Position numbers and translations under genes: made by a program. The notes under the pieces were generated by a model. That model was not told where the DNA came from. It searched no databases and was given only the letters and a program-made list of their open reading frames with translations. A stretch of 64,000 nt of DNA, taken from assembly GCA_963843645.1 (NCBI GenBank), contig CAWJLE010000003.1, forward strand, positions 1,054,001-1,118,000, written 5' to 3'. This stretch comes from CAWJLE01 sp963843645. GTDB lineage: Bacteria; Chloroflexota; Anaerolineae; DAOTYC01. Shown here in pieces: positions 62,444 to 64,000 of this stretch. The stretch's first letter is position 1. Each line of letters begins with the position of its first letter.

Positions 62444-63903
62444 ACGTGTTGCAGCTCGTCGCTCTTTGTGATATCAGGCGTCACCGCCGCCAGGCAGCCC
62501 AGCAGTATCGCGACGTGCAGATACATGTTGTGGACCCACAGGTTATCCACGAAGTTGTGCGTGCTCAACTGAACCAGAACGCCCAAAACCCCGAGCGCCA
62601 CTCCCCGAGCAAAGCCCGAAGTCCGGCGCAGCGCCTTGAGTGCCTGCCAGATGGCGGCAACCCACAGGATCAGATAAGCCGCGAGTCCCGTCAGGCCCGC
62701 CTCGGCTGCGACGTTGAGATAGTAGTTGTGAGCGTGCCCCAGTGCGTCTGTCCACGGCGGAACCATGTACTGCGCGTAGGCCACGCCGTAATTGCCGATG
62801 CCGACACCCAGCCACGGATGATCCACAAACATGCGCCACGCCGCCGTCCAATGCGCCAGTCGTTGCACGATCGCGAAATTGATCGGGTTGACCTCGACTC
62901 GGCTGACGTCTGGGATCGACAGAAATGGCAGAAAGTCGACAAAACGTTGCGTGATTGCCGACGGCAGCATCTGCACCGCTCCCAACGCGGCCAGGACGAA
63001 CGCGGAGGCGAGGAAGATTGCCGCGGCACGCCGGCTGCGCACGACGTTCATCACGACAAATGCCGCCGCAAAGCCGATCATCGCCCCGCGAGACCAGGAC
63101 ATCAGCATCGCCACCGCCAGCAGGACGGCCACGCCGGCATATAGCGTCGCCCGCGTCATCCACCGCCACAGCCCCGGCCCTGATCCAGACCCGCGTCCGG
63201 CGCCATGCACCAGCCACAGGCCGTACGCCAGCGGCGCCACGAGTCCCAGGTAGCCGGCATAAGGATTAGGCTGTTCGAACGTCCCGAAAGCACGCATAAA
63301 CAACCCAACCGGCGTGCTCCACAGGAATCCGTCCGGCCCGATGCGTCCAAAGAACTGAGCCATTCCCAGCACAGCCTCGGCCACGCCCGCCAGAAGGATC
63401 AGGACGACGGTCCGGCGCACCGTCTTCTCATCGAATCGACTGGCGACGAACAGGTACAGCAGCGTCACTTCGACCCATTTGGCCGTTTCTTTCAGGCTGG
63501 CCGACAAGGACACCGCCGTCAGCCAGGTCAGCGTCAGCACGCTCAGCCAAATGATCAGCGGCCCGAGCAATGGCGCGCGCGGCACTACAACCTGCCGCCG
63601 CACGACCATCTGCGCCAGCCATCCCGCCACGACCAGGCCGACACACACCTCGCTCACGTTGAGCGAAAAGTTGGCGACGTGCACCTGGCGGACTGACCCG
63701 AACGGCACGGCAAACACCAGCGCGTACACACCCCACTCGGGTCGGACCAGCGCCGCAATCGCCAGCGCAGAGCCGCCCACCAGCGCCAAGCTGAGGTCTG
63801 TCGGCGCCAGCGCCACCACGACACCGGCCGCGAGGACGACTAACGGCCACCATGCTCGATTCAGGACGTACCGTCGCTCCCACAGTCGCACGGCCGCGCT
63901 CAT
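62440..63903 (-). CDS. O-antigen ligase/polymerase-like membrane protein (Wzy_C)
   Basis: 487 aa with about twelve membrane helices. The Wzy_C signature is visible: PWLGVGIGNYGVAYAQY, ALGHAHNYYLNVAAEAGLTG in the periplasmic loop, and a late HNFVDNLWVHN. These enzymes polymerise or transfer glycans on undecaprenyl-linked carriers. It overlaps gtrA by four bases and follows the gene truncated at the window edge by 51 bases. Confidence 0.88.
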   Translation of the reverse strand: MSAAVRLWERRYVLNRAWWPLVVLAAGVVVALAPTDLSLALVGGSALAIAALVRPEWGVYALVFAVPFGSVRQVHVANFSLNVSEVCVGLVVAGWLAQMVVRRQVVVPRAPLLGPLIIWLSVLTLTWLTAVSLSASLKETAKWVEVTLLYLFVASRFDEKTVRRTVVLILLAGVAEAVLGMAQFFGRIGPDGFLWSTPVGLFMRAFGTFEQPNPYAGYLGLVAPLAYGLWLVHGAGRGSGSGPGLWRWMTRATLYAGVAVLLAVAMLMSWSRGAMIGFAAAFVVMNVVRSRRAAAIFLASAFVLAALGAVQMLPSAITQRFVDFLPFLSIPDVSRVEVNPINFAIVQRLAHWTAAWRMFVDHPWLGVGIGNYGVAYAQYMVPPWTDALGHAHNYYLNVAAEAGLTGLAAYLILWVAAIWQALKALRRTSGFARGVALGVLGVLVQLSTHNFVDNLWVHNMYLHVAILLGCLAAVTPDITKSDELQHV

Positions 63904-63954
63904 CAGACCCTTCTCACCCCTCCGGCCGGCGCCCCAACCTGCACAGGCAGATTG

Positions 63955-64000
63955 CTACGCCGGCAACTGGTGCTTGAAGTAGCGGATCGTCTCGGTCAGC
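63955..64000 (-). CDS. End of an upstream gene, possibly a sugar-nucleotide epimerase/dehydratase
   Basis: Only the last 14 codons lie in the window: LTETIRYFKHQLPA then TAG. The pattern L-x-E-T-I-x-Y-F is common at the carboxyl end of short-chain dehydrogenase sugar-nucleotide enzymes, and the position at the head of a polysaccharide cluster fits, but the identification is weak. Confidence 0.35.
   Translation of the reverse strand, partial: LTETIRYFKHQLPA

Overview
The window looks like a high-GC member of the Chloroflexota (Anaerolineae-like). This is an inference from gene content: a seven-bladed WD40 protein fused to an NBR1-type Ig domain, a STAND/TPR ATPase, a phosphoketolase and a LysM metalloprotease. 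I see no rRNA or tRNA gene, so the assignment is moderate. About 45 intact genes, six genes with broken reading frames and one very large CRISPR array fill the 64 kb.

1-4.0 kb: envelope WD40/NBR1-Ig protein, GNAT acetyltransferase and an HdeD-like membrane protein. 4.0-21.5 kb: a complete type I-B CRISPR-Cas locus, all on the + strand: WYL regulator, cas8b (Cst1), cas7 (Cst2/DevR), cas5, cas3, an unrecognised 191-aa gene, cas6, cas1, cas2, cas4, a leader, and an array of 93 repeats and 92 spacers (14737-21542). Base composition rises sharply between cas3 and the unknown gene, so the locus looks assembled from two modules. Sequences resembling the 3' part of the CRISPR repeat lie directly before cas2 and cas6, which suggests that Cas6 could act on its own mRNA.

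21.6-33.3 kb (minus strand): a hydrolase, then a cellobiose/cello-oligosaccharide locus: LacI-family regulator, sugar-binding protein, two permeases, ABC ATPase, GH1 beta-glucosidase and GH94 cellobiose phosphorylase. The regulator's promoter (TTGACA-17-TATTCT) carries a perfect TGGGAGCGCTCCCA palindrome, the CebR operator known from Streptomyces. Both glycoside enzymes have several frameshifts.

33.5-48.5 kb: a helix-hairpin-helix membrane protein with a Fur-box-like site, a YdcF-like protein, an exported intradiol dioxygenase, a PAS histidine kinase, frameshifted acetyl-CoA synthetase, cupin and HEAT proteins, a STAND-NTPase operon with a small membrane partner (possible conflict system), a GxxExxY nuclease-like protein, a CrtI-like oxidoreductase and an HtrA protease behind a PHO-box-like site.

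48.8-64 kb: an XRE regulator, a DnaQ-like exonuclease, phosphoketolase, a secreted metalloprotease, a housekeeping cluster trmD-rplS-rnhB-yraN with an EamA transporter, and a minus-strand polysaccharide cluster (epimerase end, O-antigen ligase, GtrA, GT4, membrane protein) whose genes overlap by one to four bases. Several intergenic regions hold large fold-back repeats. Broken frames in six otherwise full-length genes need checking as possible assembly indels.
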